Assembly: GCF_000003855.2 (NCBI RefSeq)
Contig: NW_003101672.1
Coordinates: 756,292 to 820,291 of the forward strand
DNA: 64,000 bases
Origin: Blastomyces gilchristii SLH14081
Lineage: Eukaryota > Ascomycota > Eurotiomycetes > Onygenales > Ajellomycetaceae
Direction: 5' to 3'
Shown: positions 23,801 to 36,193 of the stretch, one piece after another
How positions within the stretch are numbered: the first letter of the stretch is position 1
Layout: each line of letters starts with the position of its first letter
Notes under the pieces: generated by a model
Database searches by the model: none
The model's input: only the letters and a program-made list of their open reading frames with translations
What the model was told of the DNA's origin: nothing
Position numbers and translations under genes: made by a program

Positions 23801-25747
23801 GTTAGAACTGATTATAACAGCTTACAACAGTTTACTTCAATCAAGAAACTCTCACAGCAGTAGATTTACTGAGCTCAGAGACTGAGTGAGTTCTGATTCA
23901 AGATAGAATATATCAAGAGAACTAAGAACTCAGCAGACAGACTCTCTCACAGATCAGACTATATTAAGAAGATCAGGATAACAGACACAGAGAGACTAGA
24001 GAAGACAGAAAAGCTTCATGAGATGCTCAGACTGAGTGTTATGAAGAGATTGACTGAAGAGTCTCTCAATTCCCTATAAGAGAAGAGAGAGAAGAAAGAG
24101 AAAAAGCCTGTACAACTACTCTCTGTGATACTGAGAGTTAACACTCTGAGAATCTCTGTGAGAATTCTTGAAGAGAGTATCTATAATCTGAAGAGTTTGC
24201 AGGCTTTAAGAAGTATCACAGAAGACCTGATGCAAGAGAAAATAGAGTATAAGTCTTTATAAGATCTTCTATTCAGATTGTCTGAACTGCAACTGAAGAA
24301 TAAATATACTCAGTATATTCAGAAACTGCTCACAGCAGAGATCAATCCTGCAGAAATAAAGAATTGAAGAGACTTAAATAATCTCTTATAAAGAGAGAAC
24401 TGGATTTATGTGCCTGCAAATAAGTTTCTATGTATAGAACTTATTAAAAGATATCATGACTCTTCTCTAACAGGTCATTTTGCAGATACTAGAACTCATG
24501 AGTTACTTATAAGAAAATACTTCTGACTGAAGATATAAGGACTTATGAAGAAGATAGTGAATTCTTATACTGTTTATCAGAATTCACAGATAGTGCAGTT
24601 CAGATTATATGAAGAACTCACTTCTCTACTCATTCTGCAGAAATCTTGGAAACAGCTAGGAATAAATGCTCTTGTGAGCCTCTCTGAAAGTAAGAACATA
24701 TATAATGCCTGCTTTGACAGTGTGCTGATAATAGTGAATTACTTCACTAAGATGACACACTTTATACTCACTCACAAGAACTTGAAGTCAAAGGATTTGA
24801 CTTATATCTTTGTCTGTGATGTGATTCAGTTGTATGAGTTGTCTGTGAACATTGTCTCAGACAGAGAATCAATCTTTATAGAAGAGTTCTGATCTGATCT
24901 GATAACTATACTGAAGATCTTATGAGATCTAAGTATGACTTTTTATCAACAGACAGATGATCAGACAGAACATCTGATAAGTATATTAAAACAGTATCTG
25001 CAGTACTTTGTCAATTACAATCAGAATGACTGAGTGTATTAATTATCACTCACAGAGTTCATATATAACAACTCAAAGCATGTCAGCACAGGTAAAACCC
25101 TCTTTGAGATACTCACTGAGACTTATTCATGAATGATCTTAATGAATCTGTGAGAGTACACTATAGAGTGTGATAATGTCTGTGAACAGGCTGAGAGAAT
25201 TCAGAAGATTCAGGAGAAAGCTCACAAATTCTTGAGAAAGGCTCAAGAGTATTAGAAGAGATACTATAACTTCAAGCATATCACAAAGAGTTTCAAGAAA
25301 GATAATAGAGTCTGACTGAGTCTAGAAAACATCATCATATAAAGATCTAGTAAGAAGCTGAATCTCTTACAGACAGAGCCTTGTAAGATTATGAAGAAAG
25401 TTAGTTTACAGTTCTACAGATTGAAACTGTCATCTGAGTTACAGATGTATAATGTTTTTCATGTCTCTTTGCTCTATGAATATAAGAAATTCTTAGAAGA
25501 GAACTCTGTGACTCATCACTCTGTTTATGAAGTACTAGAGAGTGAAAGAGAATATCAGATCAAAGAAATTGTTAACTCAGAGAAGTGAGATCACAAGCTC
25601 TGATTCAAGATTCAGTGATAAGAGTATTCTGATAAGATAAATAAGTTCACTTAAGAATTATTCAGATAGATAAGACATCTGCAGAAGCTGAGACATGACT
25701 TTCATACTGTGAATTCTGATAAGTCAGAATGATACAGTCTTCACTAA
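20870..25747 (+). pseudogene. Gypsy A3 gag-pol-chromodomain polyprotein (dead)
   Basis: ATG at 20870 (MTERTRNLCASTPANPT) to TAA 25745-25747: 1626 codons in one frame with many internal stops, mainly TGA. Domains: gag with helix-rich capsid (to about residue 340) and knuckle CFICSKSEYLHANC (21897-21938; the His ligand is Tyr); protease around 22090-22150 with NSGSQVTV in place of the D-S/T-G-A site; RT about 22700-23300 with YLNN at 23099-23110 instead of YLDD; RNase H about 23450-23950; integrase with HDSSLTGHF (about 24455), MTHFILTHKNLK, NIVSDRESIF and QTDDQTEHL; chromodomain 25550-25700 (EYQIKEIVNSEK, KIQWWEYSDK with Trp as TGA). A chromodomain marks it as a chromovirus, a clade that integrates into H3K9-methylated chromatin (known of the clade). 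Confidence 0.95.
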
Positions 25748-26406
25748 GAACCTGATTATGATAAAGATATTAACACTGTCATTTGTGAATTCTAGTCTAT
25801 AAGATAATGAGTTTCTACTGAGATGAACAGTCTGCAGTGTACACAAGAAAAGAAGAAAATATATTCTCATTAAAGCTAAAAAACAAGAAAACAAACAGAG
25901 TCATGAATATAATTTAGAGATTAATAAAGAAAAAACAAAGAAAATTCACACTCATATTATCAATATCTGTGACACTCAATCTTCTTATAACTATCAATTT
26001 CTCTCTTCAAAGAAGCAGAGAGTATTATATCTGTGATACAGACAATTGTTGCATTTGATGTGAAGGCTGTCAGAAATGCACAGACTTCAGAGAAGCTGAA
26101 CACCAGAGTGTATACAGTTGTAGCAGAGCCTTGAAGACTGATCATCTGCATGTGTGACCAGATACTTCTTATAAAGCTGTGTTCACTCTCTCAGTTATAC
26201 TGAAGTATTCAGCTCAGAAATAATGAGAATACAGAGAGAGAGCTCATCTGCCCAGATCAACTCTCATCACAAATTCATGATATTTGCATTGTCTTGATTA
26301 CCCAGATTTTGCAGGTACCTGAAGACTCATCTTTCATTGATAATGAGATTGCAGAAATGCGCCGCGGTGTGAGGACCATTGATAGGAAACCTAGACATAT
26401 TCATAT

Positions 26407-26811
26407 ATGCCTGGTCAGAGATTGTGCGGGCAGAAGAGAGATGATCATAGGCTCACAGAGCTGCAGAAGACACTGACAACATCAGAAGCTTTGCAAGAAC
26501 TGTTAGCTAGAGTCTGTAAGAAATTACTTATGAGAAGACTTATAGCAAAGAGAAGAACTGTGCTGCTTGAAGCCAGAAGCTGGCCTGAGAAAGAAATGAG
26601 GTGAGCTGCTGACTCAAAGATCAGATGCAGTGATGAGACTGAAGAGAATGAAGACATGATTGTGAGCAGCAGTGTCCCTGCTTCATCAGCTAGTAAAAAG
26701 TGATCAGAGAAGTTACAGAGACACTCATGAGAAGCTCAGCAGCAGTCAGATATTGTTTGTAAAGATATTGAAATTGAAAAAATTTTTATTCTTGAGAAGT
26801 TCTTGAATTAA
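26407..26811 (+). pseudogene. Downstream ORF of family A (copy A3)
   Basis: 134-codon frame from ATG 26407 to TAA 26809-26811 with three TGA codons, the first at 26602. It encodes a charged helix (DDHRLTELQKTLTTSEALQE, LARVCKKLLMRRLIAKRR, EARSWPEKEMR), a Ser/Ala stretch (SSSVPASSASKK) and a short amphipathic tail. It begins about 660 bp after the pol stop. A frame in another phase just upstream (26294-26420, VPEDSSFIDNEIAEM) is also shared with A2, so the true gene may start earlier with an intron or frameshift. Its start sits in a small patch that kept its CG dinucleotides (26350-26440: GCGCCGCGG, GTGCGGGC). Function unknown. Confidence 0.5.
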
Positions 26812-27568
26812 CATGCAGATATTATCAGAAACACTCTCTCTCTGTTATCTGAGTGAAAACACTTTATGAATGAATAAGAATACTCATAGTTTGTAAGAAT
26901 GAGAGCTGTTACAGAAAAAGAAAAAAGAAGATGAGATTCTGTGAACAGATCTGAGATATTTATACTACTCTAGAGAGGTTTGCTTACACTGTGAGTGATC
27001 TCACAGAACAGTCAGATCACTCTAATAAATAAGAGTAATTATGAATCACAGGCCTGAATCTTTCTATATGACTATAAAGAGTGATTGCAGACTGTGAACA
27101 TCTTGATTCTACAATTCTACAGAGTTGATGAAAGAATGAAAAATTTCTCACAATTCTACAGTGTCAAAGAGCAATGATTTGTGAGAATAAATGAAAGATC
27201 AACTCACAAATGTTTCTCTTTAATGAGAGTGATCTCACAGAGAGTGATTCATCTGTGAGATGAATCTGTGTGATGATCATATAAGAATCTTGTGAAAATG
27301 ATTGAGAGTCAACTGAAATCCTTCTGTATGAAAGATGTGAGATGAATCTGTATAATAGTCAGAGAAGAATCTGTAGATTACAAAGAATCTTATGAAATAA
27401 GAAACTGAGTGACAGACTCTTTTCTCTTCACAGTAACAAGGGATTTTTCCTCACTGAGGTTTTTTATAGATATAAAGGATTTTTAGTGAGTATCACTGCA
27501 GTGCTGAGCTGACTATGAAGTTACTCAGTGAAAGACTTCACAGATGAAGTCTTAGAGAGAAGAGAATA
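26812..27568 (+). other. A3 3' non-coding region and polypurine tract
   Basis: No ORF. It contains repeated GATGAATCTGTGTGATGATCA-like segments and ends in the purine run TTAGAGAGAAGAGAATA (27552-27568) immediately before the 3' LTR. Confidence 0.65.
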
Positions 27569-27825
27569 TGTAAGAAATCCTGCTTCTTACAGATTCTTTA
27601 CCTCTATTCCTATCTCTTGTGTAATCAATAGGGCTAGCGGCCCTTGACTACACACAACTATATAGACTGGAATTCATGAATACTATTCACAACTCAGCTT
27701 GAATGCTATGATACATTTGATCTCTACATTTATCTTTCTACTGTGAACACTTCTAGTAGTTAACAGTACATATCACGCCAAGCTGCAAACACCCGAATAA
27801 TCGCCTGCGAGCACTTATTCTTACA
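27569..27825 (+). repeat. 3' LTR of Gypsy A3 (257 bp)
   Basis: Left inner part converted (CCTGCTTCTTACAGATTC), right outer part intact (CACGCCAAGCTG, CCCGAATAATCGCCTGCGAG). ATTTT duplicate follows at 27826-27830. Confidence 0.95.
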
Positions 27826-27830
27826 ATTTT

Positions 27831-28905
27831 ACAGATACTAGAACTTATAAGTTACTTATAAGAAAATACTTCTGACTGAAAATGTGAGAACTTGTGAAGA
27901 AGATAGTGAATTCTTATATTATTTATCAGAATTTGCAGATAGTGTGATTCAGATTATATAAAGAACTTACTTCTCTACTCATTTCACAGAAATCTTGAGA
28001 ATAGCTAGAAATGAATACTCTTATAAGTCTCTCTAAAAGTAAGAACATATATAATACCTGTTTTAACAGTGTGCTGATGATAGTGAATTACTTTATTAAG
28101 ATAATATACTTTATACTCATCTGTAAGAACTTGAAGTCAAAGAATTTAACTCATATCTTTGTCTATGATGTGATCTGATTACATGAATTATCTATGAATA
28201 TTATCTCAGATAAAGAATTAATTTTTATAAAAGAGTTCTGATCTGATCTAATAACTATACTGAAGATCTTATAAGATCTAAGCACAGCTTTTCATTAATA
28301 GATAGATAATCAGACAGAATATCTGATAAGTATATTAAAACAGTATCTGCAGTGCTTTATCAATTATAATCAGAATGACTGAGTATATTAATTATTACTC
28401 ACAGAGTTTATATATAACAACTTAAAGCATGTCAGTACAGATAAAACTCTCTTTGAAATACTCACTGAGACTCATTCACAGATGATCTTGATAAACTTAT
28501 AAGAGTACACTATAGAGTGTGATAATATCTGTGAACAGACTGAGAGAATTCAGAAGATTCAGAAGAAAGCCTGTAAATTCTTGAGAAAGACTTAAGAGTA
28601 TCAGAAGAGATACTATAACTTTAAGTATATTATAAAGAGTTTTAAGAAAGATAATAGAGTCTGACTGAGTCTAGAAAACATCATTATATAAAGATCTAGT
28701 AAGAAGCTGAATCTCTTGTGAACAGAGTCTTATAAGATTATAAAGAAAGTTAGCTTACAGTTCTACAGATTAAAACTATTATCTGAGTTATAGATATACA
28801 ATGTTTTTCATATCTCTTTACTCTGTAAATATAAGAAATTCTCAGAAGAGAACTCTGTGACTCATCATTCTATCTATAAAGTACTAGAGAGTGAAAGAGA
28901 ATATC
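27831..28905 (+). pseudogene. Gypsy A1 gag-pol, fragment 3 of 4 (integrase)
   Basis: 1075 nt covering most of the integrase core and C-terminal domain up to the chromodomain, with frequent TAA/TAG/TGA stops. Recognisable pieces are the SVLMIVNYF and FILICKNLKSK segments and the NIISDKELIF core. It ends at the Gypsy B insertion; ATATC (28901-28905) is duplicated at 59144-59148, after which the chromodomain resumes. Confidence 0.92.
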
Positions 28906-29440
28906 TGTCACGCTCCCGGCCGCGCCAAGGCCCCGTTGCGGTTCCACACGGCTCATCACTTCCATGCGGATGATTTCATCCTGTTTGAACCAGTTTTCAA
29001 TCACTCTATGACATCATGCAGATGTATCATAGAAAGATCTGATTGATGAATATGAGAACTCTGCTTCTATACAAGATCAGCAGATTACTCTTTCTTGATA
29101 ATGAGACATCACTGAGGTATTACTCCAGCTATTCTCACTTGTGAAATGAGAGAAGAGTATTCACTCATTGTCTATATAGAATAGCTAGATGCTGACTCCT
29201 TATTAAAAAAGCCAGTGATTCATCTTTTTCTTCTACTGAAATATATACAAGAGTTACTATGTATCTTATACAATCTTCTTAGTATACTAAGTATCATATC
29301 TGTGATATTCTTACAATAATCTTATAGCCTATGAGCTCACTATTCAAGTAAGATAGTCAAGCTCATTCATACAGCTTCTCAAACAACTACTTCTATATAA
29401 CACTGCTGACTAGTCACTGCTTCAGTTTCATTATATTACA
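28906..29440 (+). repeat. 5' LTR of Gypsy B (535 bp)
   Basis: Begins TGTCACGCTCCCGGCCGCG and ends ATATTACA (TG...CA). The first ~85 bp are GC-rich and unmutated; from about 29000 on it is converted, including the inner end (TTCAGTTTCATTATATT, where the 3' LTR keeps TTCGGTTCCGCCATATT). Confidence 0.95.
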
Positions 29441-29629
29441 ATTTAAATCACTTGATCTGATTACATGTTTGAATCAGTCAAGCTCTAACAGATTGATATA
29501 ACTTCATACACTCACACTGAGACTGATCTGATTTCACTCTCTGAGAGAAACACTACACTATTCTCTAGAGTGTATACATCTCTATCTCAGCAGAAATCTG
29601 AGATTTCTGAACTCACTGTATATTTTAAC
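29441..29629 (+). other. Leader of Gypsy B
   Basis: Non-coding leader between LTR and gag. The sequence after the LTR (ATTTAAATCACTTG) does not start with the TGG expected of a tRNA-primed binding site, so the primer cannot be named. A short in-frame extension without ATG (from 29570) precedes the chosen start. Confidence 0.5.
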
Positions 29630-32600
29630 ATGAGCTCTTCAATTACTCTGTCACTGCTGCAGCTCCTACACATCTACATCTATTATGAAGATAGAGAGAT
29701 TAAGATTGAAGATTCACTGAGATATAAGAGAAACATCTTGTCTGAATTTCACAGCTTTATCTGTACTCTTGAACAGAAATTCTGTCTTAATCTGAGCCAG
29801 TATAGTACTCACAAAATATAAGTAATATATGCTGTCAACCTCCTTGAAGGCATCTCTGCAACTACTTAAGCTATTAAGAAGAGAGAGCTTGAGTGTATCA
29901 ATACTACTATGACTTGAAAAGAATTCAAGAACTTTCTACTGAATTAAATTGAAGATTACTGTAATCACAGCTTCACAGCAGCACAGCAGTTCAACTTATT
30001 ATATTAATGAAATGATGAGAATTCTTTCAATTTCAATGCAAGATTTGAAGAATATTGAGAGGAATTAACTGATGATTTAAATCAATTAAAAACACAGCTT
30101 TATCTTATGAAGCTGACTTACAAGGTGCAGACAATGATATCATAATATCAGAGTTTATTAATCAATTATACTAAGCTTGTCAACCTGGCTTTCTGAATCT
30201 ATTTGAATAATCAATTCTCTGAGAAAAAGACTAACAAGATCTCTTCTAAGCAATCAATAACAGAATCTAAACAGTGTCATGACAGCTTTAGTGTAGAGAA
30301 AGTAAAGAAGAATTTCAAGTATTCTGATTCTTCACTCACTGTAAAGAAATATTAAAAAAGATTTGACAAAGATTTCTGTTTCAACTGCAGAGCTGGTGAT
30401 TACTATATCAGTGATTACAAGAAGTCAAAGAAGAGAAGAAACTGAGAAAATATCTTCTCAAAGTTAACTTCTCTTCTAACAAATATATCTGCAGAAGATA
30501 AAGAAGAGAAAGAAAAGAATTGATAATTCTCACATCTTCAAGTTTATATTACAATCACAATGCATACTCTGAATGAAGAGATATCAGTGAGATGTCTACT
30601 CAACTTCAGAATAGATATTAACTTTATATTCTATTTCTTTTCTTTGATGAAGAGTTAAAAGAAGATAGATCTGTTAGATCATATAAAATTTACAGATGAA
30701 ATAAAATGCCACTGTTTTAACATAATTCAAGCAAAGTGTGTGATCACAGACTCAGAAGAAATCTTCAAGAAAAGCAGTCTGCTTCTTCATACAGTTAATA
30801 TTATAGATGAGAATGTTATTCTAGATCTTCTATGATTGAGAGAAAACAATTCTCTCATTAACTGAGTCACTCAGATGTGATAATATCATCTCACTGATAA
30901 AGAGATGATAATAGAGAAATCTGAAGAGTTTCATCAGAAGAATCTTGAGAAAAAGATTGAGTTGATATACTGTGTAGCAGGTGATTAAGACTTGAAAACA
31001 GATGAAGAAGTCATCACTCTCACTGCAAGATTAGCAGCAGTATCTGTCATTGAAGACAGATATACATAATATCTCTTTACAGATTTTAAGAATGTCTTTT
31101 CAGAAAGAGAAGCAGTGAAGTTTCCTGATATCAAGATATAATATAAGATTCATCTTGAAGATAATACAATGATACTGTACAGATCTCTTTATAACTTATC
31201 TATAAAGAAGTTGAATATTCTGTGCAAATATCTTGAAGAAGCATAATTAAAGAACTGAATACATTTATCAAAGAGTTCAGCAGAAGCATCTATACTCTTT
31301 TTACTCAAGAAGAATAATAGACTATGTCTATGCATAGACTATAGAGGTCTTAATAAGATGACAGTTAAGAATTGCTATTCATTACTGTTAATTGATGAGA
31401 TAATTGATTGATTATCTGAAGTAAAGATGTTCTTGAAGATTGATATATAAGATGTCTATCATAGAATCAGAGTTAACAAAGATGACATTTGAAAAACAGC
31501 TTTTTGTATCAAGTACAGCAATTTTGAATATCTTGTTTTATCTTTTAATCTTTGTAATGCTTCAGTCATCTTCCAGATCTATATAAATGAGATGCTGTGA
31601 GGCCTTGTTAACATCTTCTGTATAGTATATCTGAATAACATTTTAATCTTCTCAAAAATGAAGAAAGAACATGATACTCATATTCAAGAAGTGTTGAGTT
31701 GCTTGAGACAGTATTAACTCTATACAAACACTGAAAAATGCTCATTCTACATGCAGAAGATTGATTTCTTAGATTATATTATTAAGATGAATAGCATTTC
31801 AATAAACAGAAGCTGAGTCTCTGTTATTGAGAACTGATCAGCACTGTGAATGTACTGTGAGATACAGATATTTCTAGAATTTGTGAATTTCTACAGATGA
31901 TTCATCTATACATATTCACAGATTACTGCCTCTCTTACAGATCTGTTAAAGAGAAGTGTGAAAGACAGAAAAATGAAACTGTTTATTCTCACTCAAGATA
32001 CTGTGCAGATGTTTGTGAAATTGAAACAAGCTTTCACAGATGTCATGATGCTGAATTATTTTAATTCTGACTTACTCAGTCAGTGTGAAACTGATACATC
32101 TAAGAATGAAGTCTGTGAAATCTTTTCACAGTTGACACTGAAGACCTTTCAATGTTGAAAGAATCAGAGAATAATCACTTCTGAGAAAACAGACAATGAA
32201 TTATCTGTAAGAGAAGACTTTTTCACAGAGTTTATAAGACACTGTGAATAAAGATCAGTGATCTTCTTCTTCAAGAAGTTATCACTCACACAGAGAAGGT
32301 ATGATATTCATAATTAGAAGATATTAGTAATTATTGAATTCTTTAAGATCTGATAATATTATCTTCAGAGTAGTAAGTACTCAGTGTAAGTTCTCACTGA
32401 TCATGCAAATCTGTGTTACTTCTTGATAACAAAGAGCTTGACAGAATATCAAGCTAGATGAGTGAAACTGCTTTCAGAGTATAATTTCTATATCTGATAC
32501 TGTTCAGATCAGCTTAACCCTGCTAATACACTGTCTAAACACCTTAATTATAATATTGTTAATGTGAAGAAGAATTCTATAAAAGAATCTCTATCATCAC

Positions 32601-34441
32601 TGCAGAAGAAGCTGGCTGCAGAGAATTAAGATTCTCTAAAGCTCAGAAACAGTGCTGAAGAGACAGCTGCATAACTCAGTATAGAAGATGAAAGAGAATC
32701 TGAGTTCTTATGAAGAACTGACACTGAAGATCATGAGCTTCTCATGTCATATCTTACAATTATTGAATTGATAAAGAATGAAACAGTCTACAATCTTTCA
32801 ATCTGACTACTTTTGAAATTCATTGATAAATTACAGAAGAGAGATATCTCTACTGCAGCTTAAATTCAGAAGTTGAAGAAGAAAGAGTCTGATTTGAACT
32901 TGAAAGAGACAGACTCTGAGCAAGGTGATACTGCTAAGAAATCAAGTCACTGATAACTAGAAGAATATAAACTTCTACTGCTGAATAATTCAGTCTTCAT
33001 TCCTTGTAGTAGAACAGTATATCAGAAGTTATTAAGAATTCATTATAATAATTTTCATGCAAGACACTTTGAGTTAGAGAAGACTGAGAAGCTTCTAAAA
33101 TATAAATACATTTAAGACAAGCTTCAGACAGATGTCAAAGAGTATATTAAAACTTACAATATCTGTCAAAGAATAAAGATTCTGTGATATAAGTAATACA
33201 GTGAGTTGACATCACTGCCTGTTTCAAAGAGCTCATAACAGAATCTATTAATGAATTTCATAGTTAACCTGCTGAAGTTGACAAGAGTTAAAGAATATGA
33301 CTCAATTTTAATCATTATTAATCACTTCACAAAGATAATCAGATATATTTCTACTCATAAAAAGATTAAAACCTCTGAATTAACTGATCTGTTTTTAGAT
33401 ATTATTATTCATAATTACAGTGCTCTGAAATCATTGATAACAGATTGAGAATTCCTCTTTATCAGTAAGTACTGATCAGCTTTTTACTATTATCTTATAA
33501 TAAAATGTCTTCTTAGTACTGCATTTCATCTGCAAACTGATAATCAGACTGAATATCAGAATCAGACACTAGAACAGTATCTTTGAGTATTCTATTCATA
33601 TTATCAGAATAATTGACTCAAACATCTTCTAACTACTGAATTCATATATAATAATGCAAAGAATGCAATCTTAAAGATATTTTCTTTCTATACTTATTAT
33701 GAATATAATTCTTTATTACTCAGTGATGTCATGAACAACATTTTAAAGGAGAAAATAAACAGTCAGAATGTCAGATAGATACAGAGAATGAAGTATTTCT
33801 CAGTATTAGAAGTAAAAGTGAGATTGAAACTTTTGAATAAAATTTATAAGAAGACAGTGAAAAGTATTCATCACACTCAGAAGTGACAGATGAAATACTA
33901 TAATTAAAAACATCTTTCAATAAAGTTCTTGATAGAGAATTAAGTGCTACTTTCAGTAAAGAATATCAAGATAATGAGACTGTACAAGAAGCTCAGTGAG
34001 TAGTAGCTAGAATCTTTTCTGATAACAAGAGTGATGAGTAAGCAGACATATGAGTTGAAATTACTCACAGAATTGAAATCAATTTATTCTATTTTTCACA
34101 TTTTCTATTTAAAGCTTTATAAGTAATGTCTCAGAGCAGAGCTATCTCAGTTGAATGATATCAAGATTAAGAATAATACTGAATATCTTGTGAAGAAAAT
34201 ATTGAATAAGTGAACATATTATGATAAGCTTCAATACCTTGTTAAATAAGAAGATTATTCATTGTCAGAGAATTTGTAAGAATTACTTAAGTATCTGAAA
34301 AATGCTGAGAAAGAGATTACAATCTATGAGATAATTAGTAGAGATTGTTCTGTTACATATCAGAGATATTGAGCAAGAAATATTACTTAAGACTTCTCAT
34401 TTTTCTCAAAGAGTTTTTTAAAGATAATCTTGCAGTGATAA
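29630..34441 (+). pseudogene. Gypsy B gag-pol-chromodomain polyprotein (dead)
   Basis: ATG 29630 (MSSSITLSLLQLLHIYIYYE) opens one frame of about 1604 codons with many internal stops; the end is uncertain because the final codons read CAG TGA TAA (34433-34441). Domains: gag with knuckle CFNCRAGDYYISDY (30377-30418; His and last Cys both changed to Tyr); protease near 30600 (LLNFRIDINFI in place of D-S-G); RT about 31270-31900 with YLNN at 31628-31639; RNase H about 31960-32480 (LTDHANLCYF); integrase about 33000-33850 (HYNNFHARHFELEKTEK; HLQTDNQTEYQNQ); chromodomain 34178-34330 (TEYLVKKILNKW, LQYLVKWEDYSLSEN with Trp as TGA). Different gag and LTR from family A, so a separate chromovirus lineage. 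Confidence 0.93.
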
Positions 34442-35212
34442 GCTGATGTCTTATAGACTTAGTAGCACTTTTCTCCTATTTTCTCTCAAAGAATTTTTAG
34501 AAGTTTAATGAGACTACACAAGTGTAATATTCCTGAAGTAATTAAAAGAAAAGAGATATTTAAAACTAATAAAAAGATTAATATTATTGATTCATAAGCT
34601 ACTGCTATTCTAATAAGGTCACAGCTCACTGAAAAAGTAAAAAGAAGAATCAGAGTCTACTTATTAATAATCACACTCTTATTAAACTCATTCTTCACTG
34701 TTGAAGTCTTCAGTACTGATATCTTTATCTGTCAAGAAGTTAGTACTGCAGCACTGTAGAAGAGTATAAGAAATATATAAAATATTAACTTATTAACTTA
34801 CAAAGCATCTCAGTCATCTGCTTCAGTTAAAGTGAGATTCTCTTTAATCAGTGATTAGTCTTCACAGCACTTTCAACAGCAGTGTCAGCTAATCTCTTCT
34901 TAAGATCAGTCATTCTGAGATGTTTTTTTATCTCAGAGATTCACACTTTCATCTTCTTTTACAGATAAGTAAGAGAGATCTCTTCAGTCTTGATAGAATT
35001 TATCAACACTTGAAGCTTTGAGACTCTTACTCTGTACTACTTAAGCATCTGAGCTCTTGTCAGAGCTGATATAATGTCTTCTTGTAGAGTAGATAATACT
35101 TACAGAGAGATAGAAGTCATTATTGCAGATATAATGAAAACAATGAAAGTGAGAGAAGAGACAGATACACAGAATTTCCTTCTTCTTCAGCTGCTTAATA
35201 TAGTGTAGATAA
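34442..35212 (+). other. Gypsy B 3' region, coding content unclear
   Basis: Between pol and the small ORF at 35213. A helical stretch in a different frame around 35095-35190 (NTYREIEVIIADIMKTMK) hints that the downstream gene may begin here with a frameshift or intron. Otherwise only mutated AT-rich sequence is seen. Confidence 0.4.
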
Positions 35213-35740
35213 GTAGCAGTGCTGATCAGAGATCACACTGAAGCCTTCTTACAGAGAGAAGATGAAGAAACTGTGAGACTCTGCAGACTCAACTCAGCAG
35301 CATTCTGAGTAGAGCTTGAGTGTGTCACAGAAGAGGAACTACAGATTGAGCTTCTCAGAGTCACTGTTCTCAGAATCAAGCTCTTCTCAGATTTCTCTCT
35401 GAATAATCATACAGAGTCATATATCACTGTATTGACTGAGAGAGAGAGCAGCATTGCAACAGTGATGAGAAGAATGAGAGATGAACTGAACATGAATAAA
35501 CTGACTGACAGAAGAGACAACATCTCACTGCAAGACACAGTGACTACTGCCACAGCTGCAAAAGAAGCAGAAGAAGAAGAAGATGTGATAATAAGAGCAG
35601 TGCTTCTGCAGCTCATTGACACTGCCATCTCTGCCTTCAACCTGACTTTCTTAATGATCACAGAGACTGTCACCGCACTACAAAGACATTTACTCACTAG
35701 AAAACATCAGAATAAGTTCTCTACTGTTCTTCAAAAATGA
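35213..35740 (+). pseudogene. Downstream ORF of Gypsy B, function unknown
   Basis: 176-codon frame ending TAA/TGA-type at 35738-35740, with one internal TGA at 35306-35308 and no obvious ATG. The product is rich in Glu, Arg, Leu and Thr (LQREDEETVRLCRLNSAAF; LQIELLRVTVLRIKLFSDF; then AKEAEEEEDVIIRAVLLQLI), predicted largely helical. The sequence is less converted than its surroundings (it retains GCCACAGCTGC, CTGACTTTC and one CACCGC). The opposite strand is also open (35407-35697), but its Ser/Val-only composition looks like a shadow. Position after the chromodomain parallels the downstream ORF in family A, but I see no sequence similarity. Confidence 0.4.
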
Positions 35741-36143
35741 TACTCTCATGCACTCACTATTGCAGATGAAAAGAGAGAGGAGAAAAAAGTATCACAGAGA
35801 AGAGAGATCTTTTCAAAAAAATCCTGCCACTACTGTTAGCTTTGTCTCTAAAACACATCACTTTTGCAGAGAATTTCATATATAAAATAGAATATATTGA
35901 AAGATCTGCAAGTCTCTTATTAACTACATTTTTCACATTTCAAATCAATATATAAGAAACTTACTTATCACACATTTGATTTGAATAATGATGAAAAAAG
36001 AAAGATCTATACAGTCAGCAGAAAAACTCATCTATTTCTTTGTATTATGCACAGTACACATGCTATCAATTGATTGATAACTATTGCTATACAACAAAGA
36101 TAATTTCTAATTCAGTAATCTTGAGAGTATAGAGACTATACTC

Positions 36144-36159
36144 TTAAAGAGAAGAGCAT
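36144..36159 (+). promoter_or_regulatory. Polypurine tract of Gypsy B
   Basis: Purine-rich TTAAAGAGAAGAGCAT directly precedes the 3' LTR start at 36160, the normal place for plus-strand priming. Confidence 0.6.
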
Positions 36160-36193
36160 TGTCATACTCTCAGTTATATCAAGATCTCATTGC
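36160..36193 (+). repeat. 3' LTR of Gypsy B, first 34 bp
   Basis: TGTCATACTCTCAGTTATAT... aligns with the GC-rich start of the 5' LTR, but every CG and most CC are converted. It ends in ATTGC (36189-36193), the target duplication of A4; the rest of the LTR is 58643-59143. Confidence 0.93.

Larger units (their letters stand above)
20581..27825 (+). mobile_element. Gypsy family A, copy A3: complete element, best preserved
   Basis: 7245 bp with 257-bp LTRs, inserted in the integrase region of its own relative A1 with a 5-bp duplication ATTTT (20576-20580, 27826-27830). Layout: LTR, gag-pol 20870-25747, downstream ORF 26407-26811, polypurine tract, LTR. It has fewer TA-type changes than A1 and retains the gag ATG. 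Confidence 0.96.

Noticed and set aside
35407..35697. Minus-strand 96-codon frame in Gypsy B
   Set aside because: Ser/Val/Leu-only composition; shadow of the charged plus-strand ORF.
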